Positions 8,401 through 16,411 of a stretch of 64,000 bases of DNA are shown piece after piece. Numbering within the stretch: the first letter of the stretch is position 1; every line of letters begins with the position of its first letter. The stretch is taken from NCBI RefSeq assembly GCF_004795855.1, contig NZ_CP039252.1, forward strand, positions 1,922,001 to 1,986,000, read 5' to 3'. A model generated the notes under the pieces. It was not told the DNA's origin and did no database searches. It saw only the letters and a program-made list of their open reading frames with translations. The position numbers and the translations under genes were made by a program. The DNA is from Hydrogenophaga sp. PAMC20947. GTDB lineage: Bacteria; Pseudomonadota; Gammaproteobacteria; Burkholderiales; Burkholderiaceae_C.

Positions 8401-10293
8401 ATGACATATCGCACACCCCGCTCCCCCAACATCGCCCGTGTCGCGCTGCCTCTGTTGCTGCTGGGCGCGCTCACCCTTGCCGCTTGCACCGCACCGGCGC
8501 TCCCCCAGCGTTCGGTGCCTGCGCCTCAAGCCGCGCCAGCGCCCGTGCAGCCTGAAATTGCCAGCGGACTCACCGGCAAGCCCGGATGGACCTTGAACCG
8601 CCAGGCGGTGGCCGCGGCCAACCCGCTGGCCACCCAGGCAGGTGTCGATATCTTGAGAGCGGGCGGCAGCGCGATCGATGCAGCAGTGGCGGTGCAGATG
8701 GTGCTCACCCTGGTCGAGCCCCAATCCAGCGGCATCGGCGGAGGCGCCTTCCTGATGCACCACGACGGCAAGCGGGTCCAGGCTTTTGACGGGCGTGAAA
8801 CCGCACCCGCCGCAGCCGACGAGCGCCTGTTCCTCGACGCCAACGGCAAGCCTCTGCCTTTCATGCAGGCGGTGGTGGGCGGCCGTTCAGTGGGCGTTCC
8901 GGGTACGGTCGCCATGCTGGCCCTGGCCCACCGGCAACATGGCAAGCTCAAGTGGGCCAGCCTGTTCGAACCCGCAATCCGGCTGGCGGAACAAGGTTTC
9001 CCCGTGAGCCCGCGCCTGTTTGCCTCGCTCAAAGAGGAAACCGCGCTCAAAGCCGATCCGGTGGCCGCCGCCTATTTCTACCAGCCCGACGGCCAACCCC
9101 ACCCCGTGGGTCACCTGCTGAAAAACCCAGAGCTGGCCGTGGTGCTGCGGGCCATTGCCCAGGCCGGCCCCAACGCCTTGCTCAAGGGCCCGGTCGCGCA
9201 AGCCATTGTCAACAAGGTCCAGCAACACCCCGGCAACCCGGGCAGCCTGACCCTCGATGACCTGGCCCGCTACCAGCCCATCGAACGCAGCGCCATCTGC
9301 CATGCCTACACGGCCCCTGCGGTGGCGGGCTCCAATCCCCGTGAATGGAGCCTGTGCGGCTTTCCGCCGCCCAGCTCGGGCGCGATTGCCATCGGCCAGA
9401 TCCTGGGCACCCTGGCGCGTGTGCCTGCGGGCGCGGAGCCCCTGGGCGCCGACGGCTTGCCCACCCCCGCCTACCTGCACGCCTACACCGAAGCTTCGCG
9501 GCTGGCCTTTGCCGATCGAGCGCTGTACCTGGGCGATCCAGCTTTCGTGATCCCGCCCGCCAGCAGCTGGACCAGCCTGCTCGATCCAGCCTACCTGGAT
9601 GAGCGCGCGCGCCTGATCTCGGCCCAGCGCATGCCCACGGCCACCGCTGGATCACCCAAAGGCATCGTGAGCGCCTGGGCGCCCATGCCCGATCAACCGG
9701 AATACGGCACCAGCCACATCAGCATCGTCGACGACTTCGGCAACGCACTGGCCATGACCACCACCATCGAGTCGGGCTTTGGCTCGCGGCTCATGGTCAC
9801 CACCAATCCGGACCGGCCCGGTGGTTTTCTGCTCAACAACGAGCTCACCGACTTCAGCTTTGCACCAGCCGACGACCAGGGCCGACCGGTGGCCAACCGG
9901 GTTGAGCCCGGCAAACGGCCGCGCTCTTCCATGGCGCCTACCTTGGTGTTTGACAAGGCCAGCGGCAAGCTCATCATGAGCGCCGGCAGCCCGGGCGGTG
10001 CTTTCATCATCCACTACACCGCCAAAACGCTGCTCGGTGTTCTGCAATGGGGGCTGTTGCCACAAGCTGCGATCGACCTGCCCAACTTCGGCAGCCTCGG
10101 CGGCGCACTGACTCTGGAGGAACAGCGTTTCCCTGCGGCAACGGTAGAAAAGCTCAAGGCGCTCGGCCACGAGGTGCGTGAAGCACCACTGACCAGTGGC
10201 CTGCAAGCCATTGCGCGCGGCCAGGTGCACGGCGCGCCCGTGTGGCTGGGCGGCGCCGACCCCAGGCGCGAAGGCGTGGTGCTGGGGGACTGA
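8401..10293 (+). CDS. ggt: gamma-glutamyltranspeptidase, predicted lipoprotein
   Basis: Ntn-hydrolase of 630 residues that cleaves glutathione and other gamma-glutamyl compounds, releasing glutamate. A hydrophobic leader ends in a lipobox (LTLAAC at about 24-29), so the enzyme is probably a lipid-anchored envelope protein instead of the usual soluble periplasmic form. The large-subunit region carries GGSAIDAAVAVQMVLTLVEP and SGIGGGAFLMHH. Autocleavage is expected before Thr437 in EYGTSHISIVDDFGNA, the nucleophile of the small subunit, which also has the glycine-rich loop MSAGSPGGAFI. Both subunits look intact. A divergent cystine-type importer gene set lies about 2.6 kb away, which could use its Cys-Gly products, but that link is inference. 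Confidence 0.92.
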   Translation: MTYRTPRSPNIARVALPLLLLGALTLAACTAPALPQRSVPAPQAAPAPVQPEIASGLTGKPGWTLNRQAVAAANPLATQAGVDILRAGGSAIDAAVAVQMVLTLVEPQSSGIGGGAFLMHHDGKRVQAFDGRETAPAAADERLFLDANGKPLPFMQAVVGGRSVGVPGTVAMLALAHRQHGKLKWASLFEPAIRLAEQGFPVSPRLFASLKEETALKADPVAAAYFYQPDGQPHPVGHLLKNPELAVVLRAIAQAGPNALLKGPVAQAIVNKVQQHPGNPGSLTLDDLARYQPIERSAICHAYTAPAVAGSNPREWSLCGFPPPSSGAIAIGQILGTLARVPAGAEPLGADGLPTPAYLHAYTEASRLAFADRALYLGDPAFVIPPASSWTSLLDPAYLDERARLISAQRMPTATAGSPKGIVSAWAPMPDQPEYGTSHISIVDDFGNALAMTTTIESGFGSRLMVTTNPDRPGGFLLNNELTDFSFAPADDQGRPVANRVEPGKRPRSSMAPTLVFDKASGKLIMSAGSPGGAFIIHYTAKTLLGVLQWGLLPQAAIDLPNFGSLGGALTLEEQRFPAATVEKLKALGHEVREAPLTSGLQAIARGQVHGAPVWLGGADPRREGVVLGD

Positions 10294-10325
10294 ACCCGGC
10301 TACCCGCCTTGCGCCACCGCGTGTT

Positions 10326-11648
10326 TCAGCTCCGCACAAAGTGCACCCGGTTGAAGGTGCCACGCCATGCGCGCACCACTTCTGCCAAGCGTTGGGGCTC
10401 GTCTGAGCGCAGTGCCTGTGTGATCAGATCGGCCAGGCGCGGCATATCGGCTGCGGTCATGCCCCAGCGCACGATCTCGGGGGTGCCCAAACGCAAGCCG
10501 TTCAGATCTCCGGTCACTGGCGCGATCGGCAGACCGATGCCACAGGCCAGAAAACCGGCCTGCCGCAAACGCCTGGAAGCCAGCTGGCCACCCCCCAGCG
10601 GGGCCGCTTCGAGCGCAAACTGGTGCGACAAAGTGTGCCCTCGCGCGCCCGAGAACACCTTGAGGCCGTTGTCTTGCAAGGCCTGAGCCAGCGCGCGTGC
10701 CGTGTCCACCATGGCCTGTCCGTAAGCGGCGCCGTGCTCACGCCAGTCCAGCAAGGACAACGCCAGCGCCGCGGTCTTGCCCGCGTCGAAGTTGGCGGTC
10801 AGCCCAGGGTAGGCAATGGCGTCCAGCCGCTCGGCAATCGCAGCGTCACGCGTCACGATCAGGCCACCGGCGGGGCCGCCCAGGCTCTTGTAGGTGCTCA
10901 TCGTCATCAAGTGTGCCCCTTCATCCAGCGGATTGGGCCACTGGCGCGAGGCGATCATGCCGCACTGATGCGCGGCATCGAACAGCACCTTGGCGCCCAC
11001 CTCGTCCGCCAATGCCCGCACCTCACGCACCGGGTGGGGATACAGATTCAAGCTGCCCCCCAGCGTGATCACCCGCGGCTTGACCGCCCTCACCAGTTCC
11101 CCGAGCGCTGCCACGTCAACCGTGTAACCATCGGTCAGCACAGGTGCCGCGTGCGTCGTCAGGCCGTAGAGCCCGGCGCAACCATCTTTGTGGTGGGTCA
11201 CGTGCCCGCCGATCGAAGCCGGCGGTGCCACGATGGCATCGCCCGGCTGAGCCAGCGCCATGAAGGCGTAGAGGTTGGCCAGGGCGCCTGAGCCCACGCG
11301 CACTTCGGCATAACTCGCATCAAACAACTCGGCGGCCAGCTCAGCAGCCAGGACCTCGATCGTTTCGATGGCTTCCAGGCCGGTTTCATATTTGTCGCCC
11401 GGGTACCCCAGCGAAGGCCTCGATCCCAGGCCGCTTGCCAACACGGCCTCGGCCTTGGGATTCATCACGTTGGTGGCCGGATTGAGGTTAAAACACTGGC
11501 GTTCGTGGATGTCTCGGTTCTGATCGATCAGCGCATGGAGCTGGCTGTCCAGCCCGTCGCTGCTGGTCTGCCCAACCGGCTCGGCAAGCTGCTGCATATA
11601 CGTTTCACAGGCTGACGGGACCCAGGCGCGGGGCTTCAGGTGGGGCAT
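10326..11648 (-). CDS. serine hydroxymethyltransferase-like PLP enzyme (divergent GlyA paralogue)
   Basis: Fold-type I PLP enzyme of about 440 residues, related to GlyA. The GlyA-like N-terminal pattern is present (FNLNPATNVMNPKAEAVLASGLGSRPSLGYPGDKYETG with spacing like the tetrahydrofolate/serine site), as is the PLP Asp region VLFDAAHQCGMI. The Schiff-base lysine is near residue 251, but in the context TMSTYKSLGGPAGG, not the TTTHKTLRGPR of canonical GlyA. This and the total length suggest a paralogue with another amino-acid substrate (for example an alpha-substituted serine or an aldol cleavage). The ATG at 11648 starts MPHLKPR; longer readings run into the intergenic region. It is divergent from a LysR gene, with a cystine-type ABC system beyond. 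Substrate not assignable. Confidence 0.7.
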   Translation of the reverse strand: MPHLKPRAWVPSACETYMQQLAEPVGQTSSDGLDSQLHALIDQNRDIHERQCFNLNPATNVMNPKAEAVLASGLGSRPSLGYPGDKYETGLEAIETIEVLAAELAAELFDASYAEVRVGSGALANLYAFMALAQPGDAIVAPPASIGGHVTHHKDGCAGLYGLTTHAAPVLTDGYTVDVAALGELVRAVKPRVITLGGSLNLYPHPVREVRALADEVGAKVLFDAAHQCGMIASRQWPNPLDEGAHLMTMSTYKSLGGPAGGLIVTRDAAIAERLDAIAYPGLTANFDAGKTAALALSLLDWREHGAAYGQAMVDTARALAQALQDNGLKVFSGARGHTLSHQFALEAAPLGGGQLASRRLRQAGFLACGIGLPIAPVTGDLNGLRLGTPEIVRWGMTAADMPRLADLITQALRSDEPQRLAEVVRAWRGTFNRVHFVRS

Positions 11649-11820
11649 GGCGACATTCCAGCGTGGTTGATGAAGTACCCATCCTATGAAGCCCGTCTGC
11701 TTCGGACAATTCAATTTTCAAAAAAATCAGGCTCAGAAAATACAAGTCTAGAATTCTCAAAAATCCCTATTTCCATCAGCAGCCCTACCTGCCGACCTGT
11801 CACATCTGAAAGCCCCATTC

Positions 11821-12720
11821 ATGGCCGTTTCTCCACCCCCGCCCAGATCGCCACCGCTCAACGCGCTGCGCGCATTCGAGGCGGCGGCCAGACTGGGCGG
11901 CTTCAAGGCTGCGGCCATGGAACTCTGCGTCACACCGGGAGCAGTGACGGCCCACATCAAGTCCTTGGAGCAGCACCTGGACGCCACCCTGTTCGAACGC
12001 CACGCCCAAGGCGTGCGCCTCACGGCCTTGGGGGCACGCGTGGCCGCGCCCCTGAGCGAAGCCTTTGACCAGCTGGCCCATGCCGTGGGGTTCATGCGCG
12101 CCCAGGCGCAGCCCCATTCAGTGCACCTCGCCACGCTGCCAGCCATTGCCCAGCTGTGGTTGCTGCCGCGGCTGCCGTGGCTACGTGAAAAGCTGCCCGA
12201 CATCACCATTTCCGTCACAGCGCTGGAGCGCCCCACCGACCTCAAACGCAGCCCCTATGACCTGAACCTGTTTTTCAGCGAAGGCAAGGCAGGCACCGTT
12301 CTTTGCGAAGACGTCATTTTCCCGGTGTGTGCCCCGTCCCTGTCGCCCCGCCTCAAGCGACTGAGTGACTTGAATGATGTGCCCTGCCTGACCGACGCGG
12401 TCTGGGCCAACGACTGGATGGACTGGCTGGAGAACGCCCGAAAAACGGGTCGCCACCCCGCCCAAAAAATCCAGACGCGTGGACCGGTTTTTTCACTCTA
12501 CGCACTGGCGCTGGACGAGGCCCTGGCGGGCTCTGCCGTGCTCGTGGCACACGCTTGCCTGGTGCAGCCTTGGCTGGACAGTGGGCGGCTGGTCGCGCCG
12601 TTTCGCCCCCAGCTCAAGCGCACCACCCCCCTGCGCGCCTGGACGGCCTCCGCCCTCCCACCGGGCAGCCCCGGTACCCGTGTGCTGGAAGCCTTGCAAA
12701 CGCTGACCACCGCCCCTTAA
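11821..12720 (+). CDS. LysR-family transcriptional regulator (GcvA-like)
   Basis: A 299-residue regulator with the GcvA-type N-terminus (PPLNALRAFEAAARLGGFKAAAMELCVTPGAVTAHIKSLE), a winged helix of about 60 residues, and a type-2 periplasmic-binding-protein effector domain. It is divergent from the GlyA-like gene across a 172-bp AT-rich spacer with several T-N11-A pairs, the usual arrangement for a LysR protein controlling its neighbour. GcvA relatives often respond to amino acids, which fits the GlyA-like enzyme, but the effector is unknown. Confidence 0.85.
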   Translation: MAVSPPPPRSPPLNALRAFEAAARLGGFKAAAMELCVTPGAVTAHIKSLEQHLDATLFERHAQGVRLTALGARVAAPLSEAFDQLAHAVGFMRAQAQPHSVHLATLPAIAQLWLLPRLPWLREKLPDITISVTALERPTDLKRSPYDLNLFFSEGKAGTVLCEDVIFPVCAPSLSPRLKRLSDLNDVPCLTDAVWANDWMDWLENARKTGRHPAQKIQTRGPVFSLYALALDEALAGSAVLVAHACLVQPWLDSGRLVAPFRPQLKRTTPLRAWTASALPPGSPGTRVLEALQTLTTAP

Positions 12721-12911
12721 AAACCGGCGCGGGCTGCGGAGCACCCACACAGATGCCGATTGCGGCGCCAACCGGCACTGCTTAAGAAGCCGGCCCTGAA
12801 TCACGATATCCATGTGCCTGCAAGTCCATTGCTGGACCGATAAAATCCACAACCGCGTTGCGTTTCTGGGCATGCCTCGAAATGGTCACCGCTCAGAACC
12901 TGGAATACACC

Positions 12912-13709
12912 ATGAAAATCTCCACCTTCCGACGCACCCTGCTGTTGTCTGCCCTCGGCTTCACGCTCAGCGCCGGCCTGCTCGGCCAAGCCATGGCTGG
13001 CGAGCAACTCAGCACCATCCAGAAGAACGGCACCCTCAAAGTCGGTCTGGAAGGCACTTACCCACCCTTCAGCTTCGTCGGCGCAGACGGGAAACTGGCC
13101 GGGTTCGAAGTCGAATTCTCTGAGGCCCTGGCCAAGGCGCTGGGCGTGAAGGTTCAGCTGCAAGCCACGCCATGGGCCGGTATTCTTGCGGCACTGGAAT
13201 CCAAGCGACTGGACGTCGTGATCAACCAGGTCACGATTTCGGACGAGCGCAGGAACAAATACGACTTCTCCACGCCTTACACCGTCTCGGGCATTCAAGC
13301 GCTGGTGAAGAAAAAGGACGCCGACCGCTTCAAGGCCGCCAAGGATCTGAGCGACCACAAAGTGGGCGTCGGCCTGGGCACCAACTACGAACAATGGCTC
13401 AAGGCCAACGTGCCAGGGGCCACCGTCAAAACCTACGACGACGACCCGACCAAGATCCAGGACCTGCTCGTGGGCCGCCTCGACGCCATTCTGGTTGACC
13501 GCCTGGCCGCGCTGGAGCTGGTCACCAAAACCAAAGGCACGCTGGCCGTCTCTGGCCCAGCGTTCTCCCGCCTGGAGGCAGGCGTCGCCTTGCGCAAGGG
13601 CGAGCCGGAACTGCTGTCGGCAATCAACAAAGCCATCGAAAAAATGCGTGCCGATGGCACCCTCGCAGCGCTGTCGAAAAAGTACTTCCAGGCTGACGTC
13701 ACGCAATGA
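12912..13709 (+). CDS. tcyJ: cystine ABC transporter substrate-binding protein
   Basis: Periplasmic binding protein of 265 residues. A signal peptide occupies about 1-28 (LSAGLLGQAMAG). The mature protein closely resembles Escherichia coli FliY/TcyJ: GLEGTYPPFSFVGADGKLAGFEVEF, then DVVINQVTISDERRNKYDFSTPYTVSGIQALVKK, then YDDDPTKIQDLLVGRLDAILVDRLAAL. That likeness supports L-cystine (or a related sulphur amino acid) as ligand. The ATG at 12912 is used since it begins a standard signal peptide. Its stop overlaps the permease start by four bases. Confidence 0.88.
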   Translation: MKISTFRRTLLLSALGFTLSAGLLGQAMAGEQLSTIQKNGTLKVGLEGTYPPFSFVGADGKLAGFEVEFSEALAKALGVKVQLQATPWAGILAALESKRLDVVINQVTISDERRNKYDFSTPYTVSGIQALVKKKDADRFKAAKDLSDHKVGVGLGTNYEQWLKANVPGATVKTYDDDPTKIQDLLVGRLDAILVDRLAALELVTKTKGTLAVSGPAFSRLEAGVALRKGEPELLSAINKAIEKMRADGTLAALSKKYFQADVTQ

Positions 13710-14374
13710 GTGAATCGTTTTCCCAGCTGCTCTGGGAATCCCTGCCTTTCCTGCTCAAGGGGATGATGTACACCATCCCCTTGAGTCTGGGGAGCATGGT
13801 GTTCGGCCTGTTGCTGGGCTTTGGCCTGGCCCTGATGCGTCTTTCTGCGTCAAAGGCTTTGAGCGGGATCGCACGGGTCTACGTGTCCTTCTTCCGCGGC
13901 ACACCCCTGCTGGTGCAGTTGTTTGTCATCTACTACGGCCTGCCCCAGGTCGGCGTGCAACTGGACCCGGTGCCGGCCGCCCTCATTGGCTTGTCGTTGA
14001 ACATGGGCGCCTATGCCTGCGAAATCCTCCGCTCGGCCATCGCCGCGGTCGACAAGGGGCAATGGGAAGCAGGCGCGAGCATTGGCATGACCCGTGCACA
14101 GATCATGCGCCGGGCGATCCTGCCGCAAGCCGCACGCACCGCCCTGCCCCCGTTGGGCAACAGCTTCATTTCACTGGTCAAAGACACGGCCCAGGCCGCC
14201 ACCATCCAGGTACCCGAATTGTTCCGGCAGGCGCAGTTGATTTCATCCCGGACCTTCGAGATCTTCTCGATGTACCTGACGGTCGCACTCATGTACTGGG
14301 TGCTTTCCACCATCCTGTCCCATTTCCAGAACCGCCTGGAAGCCAGGGTCAACCAGCATGACCTGGCGAACTGA
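13706..14374 (+). CDS. tcyL: cystine ABC transporter permease
   Basis: A 222-residue inner-membrane permease of the HisM/YecS family with about five helices. The EAA loop reads QWEAGASIGMTRAQIMRRAILPQAARTALPPLGN (about 113-146), the contact for the ATPase. It overlaps the binding-protein gene by four bases and is followed after three bases by the ATPase gene, so the three form one operon. The assignment to TcyL follows its partner. Confidence 0.87.
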   Translation: MSESFSQLLWESLPFLLKGMMYTIPLSLGSMVFGLLLGFGLALMRLSASKALSGIARVYVSFFRGTPLLVQLFVIYYGLPQVGVQLDPVPAALIGLSLNMGAYACEILRSAIAAVDKGQWEAGASIGMTRAQIMRRAILPQAARTALPPLGNSFISLVKDTAQAATIQVPELFRQAQLISSRTFEIFSMYLTVALMYWVLSTILSHFQNRLEARVNQHDLAN

Positions 14375-14377
14375 CAC

Positions 14378-15121
14378 ATGATCACCGTTGAAAAGCTGAC
14401 CAAGGAATTCAAGGGCAACCCCGTGCTCAAAGGCATCGATCTGCGTGTCGAAAAGGGCGAAGTGGTCGCCATCATCGGTCCCAGCGGATCCGGGAAAACC
14501 ACCCTGCTGCGGTGCCTGAATTTTCTGGAAGAACCGTCCAGCGGCCGCATCATCGTGGGCAACATCCAGATCGACAGTGACCGGCCACTGAGCCAGCAGA
14601 AGGGCCTGATCCGCCAGTTGCGCCAGCACGTGGGTTTTGTGTTCCAGAACTTCAACCTGTTCCCGCACCGCACGGCGCTGGAAAACGTGATCGAAGGCCC
14701 CATTGTGGTCAAGAAGATGGCGCCAGAGGCGGCGCACGAACTGGGCCGCAAGCTGCTGGCCAAGGTGGGCCTGGCGGGCAAGGAAGGTGCTTATCCGCGC
14801 CGCTTGTCCGGCGGGCAACAGCAGCGCGTGGCCATCGCCCGTGCGCTGGCAATGGAGCCCGAGGTGATTCTGTTCGACGAACCCACGTCTGCGCTGGACC
14901 CCGAGCTGGTGGGCGAGGTGTTGTCCACCATACAGGCCCTGGCTGAAGAGAAACGCACCATGGTCATTGTGACCCACGAAATGCAGTTCGCCCGAGACGT
15001 GGCCGACCGGGTGGTGTTCATCGACCAGGGGGTGATCGTCGAACAAGGCGAGGCGAAAGCGCTGTTTGCCCACCCGAAAGAAGAACGCACGCAGCGGTTT
15101 CTGGAACGCAGCCGGCACTGA
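14378..15121 (+). CDS. tcyN: cystine ABC transporter ATP-binding protein
   Basis: ABC ATPase of 247 residues from the polar amino acid group. Walker [10 protein letters not shown] is at about 33-41, the Q-loop at [11 protein letters not shown], the signature [15 protein letters not shown] near 143, Walker [16 protein letters not shown], and the switch His in [15 protein letters not shown]. All motifs are intact. It is the last gene of the tcyJLN-like operon; no clear hairpin terminator follows in the next 120 bp, which hold only a short C-rich stretch. Confidence 0.88.
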   Translation: MITVEKLTKEFKGNPVLKGIDLRVEKGEVVAIIGPSGSGKTTLLRCLNFLEEPSSGRIIVGNIQIDSDRPLSQQKGLIRQLRQHVGFVFQNFNLFPHRTALENVIEGPIVVKKMAPEAAHELGRKLLAKVGLAGKEGAYPRRLSGGQQQRVAIARALAMEPEVILFDEPTSALDPELVGEVLSTIQALAEEKRTMVIVTHEMQFARDVADRVVFIDQGVIVEQGEAKALFAHPKEERTQRFLERSRH

Positions 15122-15241
15122 GTGCAACCGGTGCTTGCGGCCACCGGCCAGTCGCGTTGCAATGGCTCAAAACTTCAGTTGGGTCAAGCTGACGCTGCTT
15201 CGTTGCTTGAGGGAACACGCCCCCCCCGGAGGGCGAATGCC

Positions 15242-15550
15242 TCAGTGTTGTTCTCCTTGACCATCGCTGTCGCTGGTTTGCACTTTCGGCTCTGCGGGTG
15301 CCAACACGCCCAAGTCCCTCAGAGAGCCGGCGCGGCCTGAGTGGTCCCAATGTTGCAAGGCCGATTGCCTCAACATTTGCAATGACTCCAGGCATTCTGG
15401 CAAGCAGTTCCGCTGCGGCGAATTCAAGTCCATCGACTCGGCGGCAGAACCCAAGCGTGCCAGCACAGCACAGAACATGACGTCCCAGTCCCCCATTTCC
15501 AGGTGCTGATCGCAGGGGGAATTTTTTGACTCGTCGGATCTAGGCGTCAT
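15242..15550 (-). CDS. small protein of unknown function
   Basis: A 102-residue reading frame, MTPRSDESKNSPC to DSDGQGEQH, divergent from the Crp/Fnr-type gene. The ATG at 15550 has GGAG nine bases upstream; a second in-frame ATG at 15577 has no site. The middle (GDWDVMFCAVLARLGSAAE ... LPECLESLQMLRQSALQHW) predicts amphipathic helices and has four cysteines in the protein overall. No domain is recognised. I consider it real because the start site, orientation and helical composition fit a gene, and because it fills an otherwise empty 529-bp gap; it could still be chance. Confidence 0.45.
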   Translation of the reverse strand: MTPRSDESKNSPCDQHLEMGDWDVMFCAVLARLGSAAESMDLNSPQRNCLPECLESLQMLRQSALQHWDHSGRAGSLRDLGVLAPAEPKVQTSDSDGQGEQH

Positions 15551-15617
15551 CGCTGCCCGCTCCAAGGGCTGTTTCATGGTTGTCGGCGAGAATATATAAC
15601 CGGCCTCCTGGTAGGCA

Positions 15618-15633
15618 TGTGTCTTTTGACACA
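15618..15633. promoter_or_regulatory. 16-bp inverted repeat, candidate Crp/Fnr-type operator
   Basis: TGTGTC, TTTT, GACACA, ending 17 bp before the ATG of the Crp/Fnr-type gene. Perfect 6-4-6 symmetry with a TG-rich arm fits the site class of that protein family (FNR and FixK sites have a four-base spacer). The position suggests autoregulation, and it also lies upstream of the divergent small gene. Confidence 0.55.
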
Positions 15634-15650
15634 ACATCTGAAAGCCACCC

Positions 15651-16391
15651 ATGCCACCGCTGTCTTGCACCGATTGCCCGTTGCGCTCTTTACCTCTATT
15701 TCTGGACCATTCAAGCGAAGAGCTGGCGCTGATCCAGTCCATGAAAAAGAGCGAATTGTCCCTGCGGACCGACGAAGTGCTCATCCACGAGGGCCAAACC
15801 AATGCACGGCTCTTCACCCTGCTGAGCGGCTGGGCCTTCCGTTTCAAGACATTGAGCGACGGCCGGCGACAGATCCTCTCGTTCCTGTTGCCAGGCGATT
15901 TCATTGGGGTGCAGCAAAAAATGGCGGATGCGGCCGCCCATGGCGTGACCACCCTGACCGATGCGGTCTTTTGCGTGTTCCAGCGCGACGCCTTGTGGAC
16001 CCTGCACCGGCAATCGCCATCAATGGGCTTCAACGTCACCTGGCTGACGGCGCACGAAGAGTCACTGGTGGACGACAACCTGTTGTCGGTGGGCAGGCGA
16101 AACGCACAGGAGCGCATCGCAACCCTGCTGATTCAACTGTACAAGCGAATGGCCGCTATCCAGACGGACAACACCACCGAAGATGGCGTGCCGTTCCCAC
16201 TCACGCAGCAGCACATCGCCGACAGCCTGGGGCTGTCACTGGTGCACACCAACAAAACCTTGCGCAAGCTGGAGCAGCTCGGACTGCACCGCATAGAAAA
16301 CGGGCGCCTCTACTTGCGCGACGTCATGGCGCTGGAGCGGATGGCCGACCTCTACGGCGACGGTCGCCCTCCGCAGCGCCCCTTGGTCTGA
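15651..16391 (+). CDS. Crp/Fnr-family transcriptional regulator
   Basis: A 246-residue regulator. The N-terminal cyclic-nucleotide-like beta-roll is at about 20-130 (LFTLLSGWAFRFKTLSDGRRQILSFLLPGDFIG). The C-terminal helix-turn-helix reads TQQHIADSLGLSLVHTNKTLRKLEQLGL (about 186-213). It begins with a CxxC pair (SCTDCPLR) but lacks the third N-terminal cysteine of true FNR, so oxygen sensing by a 4Fe-4S cluster cannot be claimed. The roll's GDFIG/phosphate loop differs from cAMP-binding CRP. It converges on an acyl-CoA ligase with a 20-bp gap. The signal is unknown. Confidence 0.85.
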   Translation: MPPLSCTDCPLRSLPLFLDHSSEELALIQSMKKSELSLRTDEVLIHEGQTNARLFTLLSGWAFRFKTLSDGRRQILSFLLPGDFIGVQQKMADAAAHGVTTLTDAVFCVFQRDALWTLHRQSPSMGFNVTWLTAHEESLVDDNLLSVGRRNAQERIATLLIQLYKRMAAIQTDNTTEDGVPFPLTQQHIADSLGLSLVHTNKTLRKLEQLGLHRIENGRLYLRDVMALERMADLYGDGRPPQRPLV

Positions 16392-16411
16392 GGCCAGTAG
16401 CCTGCGCGGCG

